64,000 nt of DNA, from positions 380,047,331 to 380,111,330 of the forward strand of contig CM042688.1 in assembly GCA_023614405.1 (NCBI GenBank). Direction: 5' to 3'. A model generated the notes under the pieces. The model saw nothing but the letters and a program-made list of their open reading frames with translations. It was not told the DNA's origin and searched no databases. Within the stretch, counting starts at the first letter, position 1, and every line of letters begins with the position of its first letter. This document shows, piece by piece, positions 35,358 to 47,510 of this stretch. This stretch comes from Avena insularis. Taxonomy: Eukaryota > Streptophyta > Magnoliopsida > Poales > Poaceae. Both the position numbers and the translations under genes were made by a program.

Positions 35358-36400
35358 TAATCTATGCGTAGGTGCTTTGCATGGGTAGTACACATATGTT
35401 TATATGTGGGCGATAATGATCATGTTATTGCATCTTCTATGTACTTTGGATATTGGTGGCATAGTGGGATGAAGCGGCCCGGACCAACCTTACATGTCAT
35501 CGTACATGAGACCGGTTCCACGACTGACATGCAACTAGTTTTGCATAAGTGGCTAGCGGGTGTCTGTCTCTCCTACTATAGTCAATATCTGATTTACAAA
35601 GATTTGCTAATAACTTGGTTATCCTTGTTGTGGTTCATGTTCATAGGTAAGACCGGTTCTATCTCTGAAATCCCTAAGCCACGTAAAACTTGCAATTGAT
35701 AAATTAGAGGCGTCTAGTTTAGATCATTGCTGGGCTAGTGTCTTGATATGGTATTGTTGTAAGTAGATGTATGATAGATACTCTTACAACTCACTTACCA
35801 TGTAAGTTCCATAGACCTTGGCCCTGCACACAAAGGAATAGCGATCATACCACAATGCAAATGATAGCGATCAAATGCATGGACCATATCACCTCACTTC
35901 ACACATTAGATGTTAGCATCTTATATTGCTAGTTTGGTGCTTTTGGTAGCATTATAAGATGATCCCTCATTTAGATATCAAGATAAAATGTGTTCTTCCT
36001 GAAGTATGCACTGTTTTGTGGATCGTGTTTTGAGGCATCACGTGATGATTGGGTGTCCTCGACTCTACACTTTCATACAACGGGTGTAAGACAGTTTTAC
36101 ACACGCGAATACTAAGGTTCTTACTTGACGAGCCTAGCATGTATAGAAATGTCCTCGGAACACGGACCGAAAGGTTAAGCATGAGTCATATAGTTGATAT
36201 GATGCCCATATAGATGCTCGCCTTTGAAGCTACACCGACTCACGTGATGATCGGACTTGGTGTAGTGGATTTGGTTCATGTAATCACCAAAAGGACATGA
36301 GGGATGTCGTTTTTGAGTGGGAGTTCATTAGTAATTTGGATTAGTTGAACTCAATCTATCATAAACTTAGTCTAAATATATTTTACAAATTATGTTGTAG
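35358..36400 (+). other. Untranslated leader of the Copia element
   Basis: About 1 kb between the primer-binding site and the gag start contains no long ORF. Plant Copia elements of this group have similar long leaders that carry packaging signals; no specific signal was recognised here. Confidence 0.6.
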
Positions 36401-39400
36401 ATGGCACCACCTGCTTTTAATTTCAATGTGTTCATGGAGAAAGAGAAACTTGCTGCGAATGGTAGCAACTTCACCAACTGGGCTATGAATTTGAGGATTC
36501 TCCTCACTGCTGCACAAAAGCAATATGTGCTAGATGCGCCGCTAGGTCCCCCACCAGCTCCTGATGCCCCTGACGAGGAAAACAATGTCTATGTGACTCG
36601 TCAAGAGGACCACAACTTAGTTCATTGCGGCATACTGTATGGGCTAGAGCCAGAACTTCGAAAGCGTTTCGAAAATGGCAATGCCTTTGATACCATGGGA
36701 GAATTGAAAATGATTTTCGATACCCATGCTACCGTAGAGAGTTATAATGCTACAGAAAAGTTCTTTAGCTGCATGATGGAGGAAAACAACTCTGTTAGTG
36801 AGCACGTACTCAAAATGTCTGGGTACACCGATAAGCTTGTGTCCTTGGGAATAACGATTCCCATTGACTTAGGCATACATCGTGTTCTCCAATCTCTGCT
36901 ACCTAGCTACAAGAGCTTCGTGATGAACTATAATATGCAGGGCATGAAGAAGTCTCTTCCCGAGCTTCTGTCAATGCTTAAGACTGCAGAAGTGGATATT
37001 AGGAAAGAACATCAAGTGTTGATTATCAATAGGACCACCGGTTTCAAGAAGGACAAGAAAGGATAGCACAAGGGAAAGAAGGGTGGCAAGTTTGTTGCCA
37101 CACCTGAAAAGAATCCCCAAGCTGGCCCTAAGTCTAACACCGAGTGCTACTATTGCAAGGGGACTTGTCATTGGAAGCGCAACTTCCCCAAGTATTTGGC
37201 AGACAAGAAGGCCGGCAAGGCAAACAAAGGTATATGTGATATACATGTTATTGATGTGTACTTGATTAGTACTCGCAGTAGCACCTGGGTATTTGATACG
37301 GGATCGGTTGCTAATATATGTAACTCGGTTCAGGGGCTGCGGAACAAGCGACAACTAGCAAGGGATGAGGTCACGATGCGGGGCGGCAATGGATCAAGAG
37401 TTGATGTGATCGCCGTCAGAACGCTGCCTCTCCATATGCCGTCGGGATTAGTTATAAACCTGAATAATTGTTATTTGGTGCCTGCACTGAGCATGAACAT
37501 TGTATCCGGATCGTGTTTGATGCAAAGTGGTTATTCGTTTAGGTCTGAAAACAATGGTTATTCGATTTATATGAATAATATCTTTTATGGTCATGCACCT
37601 GTGTTGAATGGTTTATTTCTGTTGGATCTCGATATTAGTATTAAGCATATTCATAATGTTGATGCTAAAAGGACTAAACTTGATAATGATATATCTGCAT
37701 ATATGTGGCACTGCCGTCTAGGTCATATTAGCGTTAAACGCATGAAGAAACTCCATTCTGATGGACTTTTGGAATCACTTGATTTTGAATCATTTGATAC
37801 ATGTGAACCATGCCTTATGGGCAAGATGACTAGAACACCGTTTTCTGGTTCAATGGAACGGGTGACAAATTTATTGGAAATCATACATACTGATGTGTGT
37901 GGACCAATGAGTGTGTTGGCGCGAGGTGGATATCGTTATTTTGTTACTTTCACGGATGATTTGAGTAGATACGGGTATATCTATTTGACGAAACATAAGT
38001 CTAAAACCTTTGAAAAGTTCAAAGAATTTCAGAATGAAGTGGAAAATCATCATAATAGAAAGATCAAATTTCTGCGGTCCGACCGTGGAGGAGAGTATCT
38101 TAGTTACGAGTTTAGCACACATATGAAAGACTGTGGAATAGTTTCACAACTCACGCATGTCGGAACACCACAATGTAATGGTGTGTCAGAACGTCATAAT
38201 CGTACTTTATTGGATATGGTTTGATCTATGATGTCTCTGACTGACTTGCCACTGTCATTTTGGGGTTATGCACTAGAAACCGCTGCATTCACTTTAAATA
38301 GGGCACCATCTAAATCCGTTGAAAAGACACCGTATGAATTATGGTTTGGAAACAAACCTAAGCTGTCATTTCTTAAAGTTTGGGGATGTGATGTTTATGT
38401 GAAGAAACTTCAACCGGATAAACTCGAACCCAAAGCGGAAAAATGCATCTTCATAGGATACCCTAAGGAAACGATTGGGTATACCTTCTATCACAGATCC
38501 GAGGGAAAGGTATTTGTTGCCAAGAATGGATCCTTTCTTGAGAAGGAGTTTCTCGTGAAAGGTGTGAGTAGTCGGAAGGTAGAACTCGAAGAGGTTATTG
38601 AACCTTCTCTTCATGAAATGGCGAGTAGCGCAGCACCGGAAGTTGTTTCGGAGTTGACTTCACCTAATGAAGAGAGAGCTAATGATATTGATCATGAAAC
38701 TCCGAAAGAGGACACTACCGAACCTCGCAGGTCAAGCAGGACACGTACAACTCCTGAACTGTACGACAATCCTGTTATGAATTTCATGATTGATGAAATA
38801 GATGACCCTGCGACGTATGAAGAAGCGATGATGAGCCCTGATTCCAACAAATGGCTAGAAGCCATGAAATCCTAGATGGAATCCATGTACGAAAACCAGG
38901 TTTGGACCTTGGTGGACTTACCTCACAATCGAAATGCCGTTGAGAATAAATGTATTTTCAAAAGGAAAACTGATGCTGATGGTAATGTAACCATCTATAA
39001 GGCTCGACTTGTCTCAAAGGGGTTTCGACAAATTCAAGGAGTTGACTACGATGAGACATTCTCTCCCGTAGCGATGCTTAAGTCGGTTAGGATTATGTTA
39101 GCAATTGCTGCATATTTCGATTATGAAATATGGCAGATGGATGTCAAAACTGCGTTCCTCAATGGTAATATTGAAGAAGAGTTGTATATGATACAACCTA
39201 AGGGTTTTGTCGATCCTAAGGATGCTGATAAGGTGTGCAAACTTCAGGGATCCATCTATGGACTGAAGCAAGCATCCCGGAGTTGGAATCTCCGCTTTGA
39301 TGAGGTGATCAAAGAGTTTGGATTTGTCCAAACTTATGGAGAGGCTTGTATTTACAAGAAAGTGAGTGGGAGCAATGTGGCATTTCTGATATTATATGTG

Positions 39401-40343
39401 GATGACATATTATTGATTGGAAATGATATAGATCTTTTAAACAGTGTTAAAAGTTATCTAAACAGCAAATTTTCGATGAAGGACCTTGGTGAAGCTTCAT
39501 ATATATTAGGCATTAAAATCTATAGAGATAGATCAAGACGCCTAATTGGGCTATCATGAGTACATACCTTGATAAGATATTAAAGAAGTTTAATATGGAC
39601 GGAAGTAAGAAGGGTACTTACCTATGTTGCAAGGCAAGACATTGAGTAAGACTCAAAGTCCACTACTGACGGAAGAAAGAGAGATAATGGATAAGTTCCC
39701 CTATGCCTCAGCCATAGGCTCTATAATGTATGCCATGCTATGTACAAGACCGAATGTGGCACATGCTATTAGTTTGACTAGTAGGTACCAATCTGATCCA
39801 GGTTTGGAACACTGGATAGCGGTCAAGAATATCCTTAAGTACTTGAGAAGAACTAAGGATATGTTTCTTGTATACGGAGGTGAAGAAGAGCTAGTCGCTA
39901 AGTGTTATGTTGATGCTAGTTTTGACACTGATCCGGATGACTCTAAGTATCAATCCGGATACGTATTTCTCTTGAACGGAGCAGCAGTTAGTTGGAGGAG
40001 CTCCAAGCAACCTGTGGTGGCTGGATCAACGATGGAGGCGGAATATGTTGCTGCTTCAGAAGTGGCGCAGGAAGCGGTTTGGATGAAGGAGTTCATAACG
40101 GAACTAGGTGTGGTTCCTAGTGCGTTGTAGCCAATGGTGATCTATTGTGACAATAATGGAGCCATAGCCAACTCCAAGGAACCAAGGTCTCACAAGAATT
40201 CCAAGCATATTAAGCGCCGGTTTCACTCCATCCGCGAGCATGTCAAGGATGGAGATATAAAGATTTGTAAAGTGCACACGGACCGGAATGTAGCAGATCC
40301 GTTGACTAAAGTACTCCCTAGGGCAAAACATGATCAACACTAG
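36401..40343 (+). pseudogene. Broken Copia gag-pol polyprotein
   Basis: Gag starts at the ATG at 36401. The zinc knuckle (37145-37186) has lost its fourth ligand: the expected Cys is Phe (TTC, 37184). Protease has DTGS at 37295. The pre-integrase domain holds WHCRLGH. Integrase has Asp 37892, Asp 38081 and Glu 38189, a D-35-E spacing. Reverse transcriptase has QMDVKTAFLNG and YVDD (39395-39406). RNase H runs from about 39890 to the stop at 40343. Breaks: TAG 37064, TGA 38222, TAG 38873, a frame change at 39557 and another near 39616, and TAG 40128. Between breaks the frame is well preserved, so decay is recent. It could at most be mobilised in trans. Confidence 0.92.
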
Positions 40344-40395
40344 AACTCCATGGATGTTAGATTTATCACTATATACACTAGATTATTGTCTCTAG

Positions 40396-40409
40396 TGCAA
40401 GTGGGAGAC
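40396..40409 (+). other. Polypurine tract
   Basis: The purine-rich GCAAGTGGGAGAC directly before the 3' LTR is the expected plus-strand primer site for reverse transcription. Confidence 0.75.
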
Positions 40410-41798
40410 TGAAGGAAATATGCCCTGAGAGGCAATAATAAAGTTGTTATTATGTATTCCTTGTATATGATAGATGTTTATTTTGCATGCTATAATTGTA
40501 TTGATAGGAAACATCAATACATGTGTGTTTAATAAACAAAAGGGTTCCTAGTTATGCCTCTCTTATAGACTAGCTTGTTGATTAACAAGATGATCAAGGT
40601 TTCCTGATCATGGACATTGGATGTTGTTAATAACAAGGTCACAGCATTTGTGAAATGATGTGATGAACATTCATCCGAAGTATAGCATTATGATCAAGTA
40701 ATTATGTTTATATTGCTATAACATCATACAAAGTAGTCTTAGTCCTTAGACCATGAGATCATGTTAATTGCTAACAACGGAAGTGTATCTTGATAACATC
40801 AAACGTCACACCGTAACAGGTTGACCATAAAGGTGGGGTCAGTGCTATGAAGGTGTTATGTTGAGGCTCATGGATCAAGAGTGGAATTTTTCAATCCCGA
40901 TGACGGATAGATATACTCTGGGCCCTCTCGGTGATATCACATTAAGATAGCTTGCAAGCAAGTGATGTGATCACTAGAATGTTATATGACGGGAACGAGA
41001 AAAGAGTGCATGTCGGTAATGAGATCAAACTAGGTATTTGGATACCGATGATCAAATCACGGACATGTATTATATCATGAGACAAAGGGATTAAATTGCT
41101 GACGTTAAAGGTTCTCACGATCATAGAAGTCATCGTTGAATATGCAGGAGTCAGTATGGATCTCCAGGTCCCGCTTTTGATTATTGATCTGAGAGGAGTC
41201 TGAATCATGTCTGCATTATTCGCGAACCATAGGGTGACACACTTAACAGTTGCCGGACACCATCTAGGAGCACATATGTTCCAGACAAAAGGTTTGCAAA
41301 GCGCAGGAAATGTTTCGATAGAAACAGGAATTGTTTCGATAGAAACCGGAATTGTTTTGAGTGAAATTGCAGAAAGTGGTTCTGCATGTGATATTGAAAT
41401 GTTGCAAGGGGTTTTATGTGAATGTTTGTTAATTAAAGTAATTAACAAAATTCTGAATAAAATAAATAAAAAAGTTCGGTGGCCTTGCATCTGGAAGGAG
41501 TTGCTGCTTCCGCTGATTCGCTGGAGCGAGGAGGTGGAGGTTGTCCGGTGGCTTGAACGTGTGTGCGAGGATGGATGCGCTGCTGATTTGCGGCGCTCGG
41601 ACTTCCACACGATCTTGAGATCAGCAAGCGTACGACTACATCAACCACGAGTTCCTACTCGTTACCAAAACTCGTTGTCTTCGAGGGTAAGTTCTCCATG
41701 GATGTATGTCCACTCGTTGCTCTGTATCTAGTAGATAGATCTTGGCGTATAGTTCTCATCGTAGGAAATTTTTTGTTTTCTATGCTGCAGACCCAACA
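40410..41798 (+). repeat. 3' LTR of the Copia element (1389 bp), promoter deleted
   Basis: It matches the 5' LTR end to end except for large indels. The counterpart of 34746-35022 (277 bp, including the TATA box) is missing: the sequence jumps from AAAAAAGTT to CGGTGGCC at about 41476. It has one copy of the 77-bp block duplicated in the 5' LTR. By eye about seven single-base differences occur in the first 370 aligned bases. Confidence 0.93.
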
Positions 41799-42393
41799 CC
41801 ATCTACATCATACTTTATATCGACGATTCATGATCCCATATCCAAGAATTTGCATGCCGCAAAATTGGGCCATATTTTGAAAACAAACAAAGAGGAAGTA
41901 GTATGAAGAGTATGGCTCGACCAGCTGCTATCTCTCAAGAAGGAGCCGAACCCGACCATTTTCCCTGCTTAATTTTAGGGTGCTTCATGCTAAATGTATG
42001 GACCTCGATCTAATTTTACCTTTTCTAAACGTATTTAAGATTATTTGTCGATGAGTATGAAAATTCTTGGATTTCAAGACGAATGACCATGGTCATGGCT
42101 ATATCTACATCATACTTTATGCTGATGATGATCACATATCCAATAATTTCCATGCCGCCAAATTTGGCCATTTTTTTGAAACGAACGAAGAGGAAGTAGT
42201 CTGGAGAGTATGGCTCGATCATCTTCTCTCTCAAGAAGGAGCCAAACATGATTGTTTTCCCTTCTTAATTTTAGGGTGCTTCGTGCTAAAAGTATGGACC
42301 TCGATGTAATTTTACCCGTTTTTAGCTCCTTGCTATAAAATGTACTCCCACCGTCTGTGTTAATTTCAAAGATAAAAGCAAGTGGTAAAATAC

Positions 42394-42803
42394 AGCTATT
42401 TTTTAAGCAATACCTTTTTTAATAATTTCCATGAATAATACAAGAATTGAAAGATTTGAAATTCTAGCGTGGTATCGGCAATTAAATAGCCGACCAGTCC
42501 TTATCGGCTTTTGAATAGCCGACTAGTCCCTGTCTGCTTTTGAAAATCTGATAAGTCTTTGTCTACTTTTGAAAATCCGGCAGGTTATAGGGCAATGTGA
42601 AGAATAGGGGGACTAGTCAGCTTTTCAAAAGCAGACAATGACTAGTCAGCTTTTCAAAAACAGATAGGGTCTAGTCGGCTATTCAAAATCCGATAAAGAC
42701 TGGTCAGCTTTTCAAGTGCCGACACCACGCTAGAATTGTAAATCTTTCAATTCGTGCATTATTCGTGAAAATTATTAAAAAATGTATTATTTAAAAAATA
42801 GCT
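42394..42803. mobile_element. Foldback element with long terminal inverted repeats (410 bp)
   Basis: The left arm AGCTATTTTTTAAGCAATAC... pairs with the right arm ending ...TTATTTAAAAAATAGCT. The inverted match extends about 90 bp per arm, through GAATTGAAAGATTT and ATTCTAGCGTGGT. The centre holds repeated CCGACTAGTC and GCTTTTGAAAA words in both orientations. It sits in a unit-A repeat. AAAAT occurs on both sides and may be part of an imperfect target duplication. Confidence 0.72.
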
Positions 42804-43281
42804 AAAATTCAAACGTATTTCAGCTTAGTTCTGAATGAGTATGAACAATCTTTGATTTCAAGCCAAATAACCAAGGTCATGGAAATATCTACATCATACT
42901 TTAGATCGTTGATTCATGATCTCATGTCCAAGAATTTGCATGCCACCAAATTGGGCCATATTTAGAAAACAGACAAAGAGGGAGTAGTATGAAGAGTATG
43001 GCTCGATTAGCTTTTCTTTTGAGAAGGAGCAAAACATGAATTTGCCCTGTTTAATTTTAGGGTGCTTCGTGCTAAATGTATGGACCTCAATCTAATTTTA
43101 CCTTTTTTAGGTCCTTGGTGTAAAATGTACCTCCACCGTCCATGGTGGTCCCATATTTGGGCGTAAAATGGGTGTGAATCATGGCATGGTAACAATGTTG
43201 CCACTCGGAGTTTCCAACCATGAGGAAAGGAAAAAAATAAATTTTCCAAGTGAGATGGGTGTATTTTCTGTAGAGCAAGTA

Positions 43282-43404
43282 CTCTCTCTGACCCAAATTA
43301 ATTGACTCAAGTTTACCTAGATTGGGATGTATCTAGTACTAAAATATGTCTAGATACATCCAAATCTAGACAAATCTGAGTCAATTAATTTGGGTCAGAG
43401 GGAG
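43282..43404. mobile_element. Stowaway MITE (123 bp)
   Basis: The arms CTCTCTCTGACCCAAATTAA and TTAATTTGGGTCAGAGGGAG pair almost fully through ATTGACTCA and CTAGATT-GGATGTATCTAG. TA precedes it; the right TA is lost (GA). Confidence 0.8.
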
Positions 43405-43466
43405 GAAGAATATGTATTTCTGTAGAAAAGAAACAAAGAGACAGAAGAGAAACTTTGGGCATAGAG

Positions 43467-43935
43467 GAAGCAGCTCAAGAGAGCAGCGAAGAGGAGGAGT
43501 TGAAGGCGGTGCGATATGAGAGCAAAGCTCTGAGATGGCTTCCTGACACGAGGTACAGGGTAGAGTCACCTAGTAGTACTAGTACTACGGAACTAGTACT
43601 AGTAAATTTCAAGACCTTTACTATATAGTACTACTGTATGCACGCAAAACAAATTGTGTTTTCTCTCTCCTTTAGTGCCTCATCACCATCCCCACACCCC
43701 GGCTAAGTGATCTCTCCCTCGTCGAAAACGTGGCGCTGCGCACGTGTGCCAACCTGCCTTGTTGTTGGCTCCGTGTCAGTATCAGGCGTGCTGCGTAGAA
43801 GGAACCATTTTGGGACTTGGCGACAAAAGGGACAGTACTCATACTATTATTAGAGTCAAAGTTCAAACATTTGCAGTTGTGAAATTTTAACTTCCTTCCC
43901 AAACATCCAGAGGGGAAGGTTATTCAAAAGATTCA
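43467..43935 (+). repeat. Segmental duplication, copy 1 (copy 2 at 45252-45676)
   Basis: Shared in order: AGCGAAGAGGAGGAGTTGAA, CCTGACA-GAG, TCTCTCTCCTTTAGTGCC, CTCACCATCC, TGATCTCTCC, GTGGCGCTGCGCACGTGTGC, GGAACCA-TTTGG, TTGGCG-CAAAA and GAGGGGAAGGTTA. A third, partial copy lies at 50880-50950. It looks like a promoter or leader sequence, but no ORF follows either copy. Confidence 0.75.
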
Positions 43936-44986
43936 AAAGATAGTGGTGCACAAGGGATTGTTTATACTATCTGGTGTCTGTAGTACATCCCATCGCATTT
44001 GATGCACTTCATTATGATCTGACCAGCTTTACCACTACTCCGTAGTACTCCATTGTCGTTCCATTTCACACCTTGCGAAGCGGAAGCCACCAAGCACACC
44101 CACATCACGCTAGATCGAAAATATAGTAGCAGTAGTATGAAGGGTATGGCTCGGCCACTCGCTCGAGAAGGACCCCCACCCGACTGTTTTTCATTGCTTC
44201 ATTTTAGCGCCCTTTGTGCTAAATGTATGAACCTCTATGCAATTTTCTATTTTTTGAGGTCTTCGATGTAAACTGTACTCCCACCGACCTTCTCAAATTT
44301 TAACTAAACTTAAGTGCGATAAGTTGCTCTTAAAATTTTCCAAAAATCTTTTGAAGCTAAGAAGGAATTCGGTACATCGAAAAACCACCGAAAGTTCTGA
44401 AAAATTCATTTTCTTGCTATGCATCTGCATCCTAAAAAAGTTGACATGGTTTTCATAACATTTCAAAAAAAAAAAGTATAATATTTATTTGTGTCATCAT
44501 GTTACGTGTATCCGGAAAAATGAGTTATAAAAGTATAATACAAACATTATTAATTATTCTTTGGTTCCGATAATACTTTATGTTAATGAAATTAGGTCAA
44601 ACTTGAACTACAAGTAATAGATTGTAGGTTTCTTTGAAAGTTCTATGAAAAAAGCTTTTGGAGGTACCCATCGAGCGGTTAATTAATATATCAGAAACCA
44701 TAGAGAGTTTTGACGAGTGGTTCAACTTCTACCTAAGAACTTGCATCATGAAAATTTTGAACACCTTTTGAAAATAATCACATGAAACAAGGAGAGAGGG
44801 GAAATGAATTTTCTATTCTCTATTGGCAACCCACAAGCTTGAGGTGCACCTTATTAGTCTTGAAGATACAAACTCTATTTTCTCCACAATGTATATGGTG
44901 AACCTTAGTGGATGCCACATACTAGGCCTTAAGGTGTGCTTTTGTACACATTGTTGATGCTCTTATTAGGGAAAAAGCAAATAGTA

Positions 44987-45108
44987 CTCCCTCGATCCAA
45001 ATTAGTGTTCTCACATTTGTCTAGATTCGGATGTATCTAGTCATGTTTTAGTGCTAGATACATCCGAATCTAGACAAATCTAAGAACATTAATTTGGATC
45101 AGAGGGAG
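44987..45108. mobile_element. Stowaway MITE (122 bp)
   Basis: The arms CTCCCTCGATCCAAATTAGT and AATTTGGATCAGAGGGAG form a near-perfect hairpin with ATTCGGATGTATCTAG inside. The TA target duplication is intact at 44985-44986 and 45109-45110. Confidence 0.88.
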
Positions 45109-45819
45109 TAGTATATTTATACTTTTTTGAGGAAAGTATATTAGTACTAGTACACTAGTATAGTACTAGTACTCATTTCTTTGCTTAGACATATGATCAC
45201 CTCTGTCCACGCGTTGTACATGCTGAGAGAATAAAACGTAGGCAGGGTAAAAGAGGGCAGTAGCGAAGAGGAGTTGAAGGCGGTTTGATGTCAGAGGAAA
45301 GTTATGATAGGTTCCTGACATGAGATACTTCTGCGGCCACTCTACTAGTAGTAAATATTACGACCTATGCACGCCAAAAAAATTGTGTGTTTTCTCTCTC
45401 CTTTGCTGCCTCTCACCATCCATCCTACGCTTTCCCCTCGTGCACCAGCCCAGCTGATCTCTCCATGACCCATAGCATGGTGCTGCGGACGTGTGCCTTG
45501 GTATGGCGGCTCTGTGTCTCTGGCGTGTTCGGCAGCCGCGTTGGCATGGAGTAGGGACGAGGAGTACATAGGAAGGAAACCACTTTGGTCCTTGGCGGCA
45601 AAAAAAAATTCAAACTTTTCTGGTTTTCGAAATTTTCACTTGCTTCCCAAATATCGGGAGGGAAGGTTACTCAAAAGATCGGCCATTTACGATACTTCTT
45701 ACCTTATCTTTATATTTTCTTATCTCTTACAATACCATACCATACCACTATATAGTGTATGGATAAAATCAAACATTGACCATTGGATCAAGACCGGCAA
45801 ATCCAAACAGTGTCATCGG

Positions 45820-47510
45820 TGTGGTTTTCCAACTATATCAGGAAAGAACATTCAATTATTTTCAATTTTCTGAGTGGATGACGAGCGAGGTTTGGCTTTT
45901 CCGTTTAGGAATGTCTGAAGAATATTGGATCTGAATGCCAGAAGCCAAGTTTACCAACATGTTGTACCAACGATTCCCATGTTTTATTTATGAGTTTTCA
46001 AACTTCCTAGCCAACTCTACCTATTTGACCGAATGAATTTATGTCGATTTATTGAAATTAGGTCAAATTTGAATCTACAAGTAAATTGAAGGTTGCTTTG
46101 AAAGTTTTACGAAAAATCTTTTGGAGGTACCCATCGAGGGGTCACAATTAATATATCATAAAACACTGATAGTTTTGACGATAGGTTCAACTTCTTGCTA
46201 AGATTTTGCATCTTGACATTTTAACGAAATTAGGTCAAACTTGATCTATAAGTAAGAGCGATAGATTTCTATTGAATTAAATGTATTTCCAAAGGTAGAT
46301 GGGTGCATCTTCATGTAGTAAACAATGTCCTCGGTGTTAGTTTCCAACTATCACGAAAGAACATTCTCAGTTTTCCGAGTGATGATGAGTTGGTTATTTT
46401 CCATAAAGAAAGCTCGAAGAATATGGATCTCAATGCATAAGCCAAGCTTCTAGACATATTAAATGGACCAACGTGTTTTACTTACGATTCCCATATGTTT
46501 TTTGAGTTTCCAAACTCCCTAGCTAATTATTTTGCCCACTTGAATGACTACATGCCGATTTATCAAAATTGGTCAAACTTGAACTATAACTAAATTGTAG
46601 GTTGCTCTAAAAGTTTTATGAAAAAGCTTTTGGAGGTACCGTACCGATCAGGGGGGGGGAGGTCACAATCAATATATGAGAAACAACCGAGATTTTTGAC
46701 AACAGGTTTGACTTCTTGCTAAGATTTTGCATCGCATGACACTATTTAACGAAATTGGGTCAAACTTGAGCTAAAAGTAAGCGCCACAGGTTGCTGTTGA
46801 AATAGATGAATTTTTAGAGAGGTAGATGGGTGCATTTTCTTGTAGTAAATAGTGTCGTCAGTGTGATTTTCCAACTATATCAGGAAAGAACATTTAATTA
46901 ATCTCAATTTTTCGAGTGGATGACGAGCGAGGTTGTGCTTTTCTGTTTAGGAATGTCCAAAGAATATTGGATCTAAATGCTAGAAGCCAAGTTTACCAAC
47001 ATGTTGTACCAACGATTCCCATGTTTTATTTATGAGTTTTCAAACTTCCTAGCTAACTCTGCCTATTTGACCGAATGACTTTATGTCGATTTATCGAAAT
47101 TAGGTCAAATTTGAAACTACAATTAAATTACAGGTTGCTTTGAAAGTTTTATGAAAAATATTTGGAGGTACCCATCAAGGGGTCACAATTAATATATCAT
47201 AAAACACTAAGAGTTTTGATGATAGGTTCAACTTCTTGCTAAGATTTTGCATCTTGACAATTTAACAAAATCATGTCAAACTTGAGCTACAAGTAAGCGC
47301 GATAGATTGCTATTGAATTAAATGTATTTCCAAAGGTAGATGGGTGCATCTTCATGTAGTAAACAATTTCCTCGGTGTTAGTTTCCAACTATCATGAAAG
47401 AACATTTAATTCTCAATTTTTCAAGTGATGACAAGATTGTTCTTTTACATAAAGAAACACCGAAGAATATGGATCTGAATACCACAAGACAAGTTTTCAG
47501 ACATAAATGT
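45820..47510 (+). repeat. Unit-B dimeric higher-order repeat
   Basis: TTCCAACTATATCAGGAAAG followed by GGATGACGAGCGAGGTT occurs near 45827 and again near 46869, about 1.04 kb apart. Between them and after the second copy lies a second variant (TTCCAACTATCA-GAAAGAAC) near 46345 and 47385. The two variants alternate, so the basic unit of about 520 bp was amplified as a dimer. Confidence 0.7.

Larger units (their letters stand above)
33625..41798 (+). mobile_element. Complete BARE/Angela-like Copia retrotransposon, inactive
   Basis: The 8174-bp element is flanked by a perfect 5-bp target duplication CCATC (33620-33624 and 41799-41803). The order is 5' LTR (33625-35343), primer-binding site, gag, protease, integrase, reverse transcriptase, RNase H, polypurine tract and 3' LTR (40410-41798). 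Integrase before reverse transcriptase defines Copia. The LTR start TGAAGGAAATATGCCC resembles BARE/WIS/Angela. The single polyprotein frame carries four nonsense codons and two frameshifts, and the LTRs differ by large indels, so it cannot move by itself. It lies inside a unit-A repeat and is the youngest insertion in that field. Confidence 0.93.

Noticed and set aside
42067..42309. Reverse-transcriptase-like YADD motif in unit A (YIYIILYADD)
   Set aside because: It appears in an 80-codon ORF in one unit, but most other units have stops or shifts in this frame and no other polymerase motifs are near. Chance, or a very old fossil.
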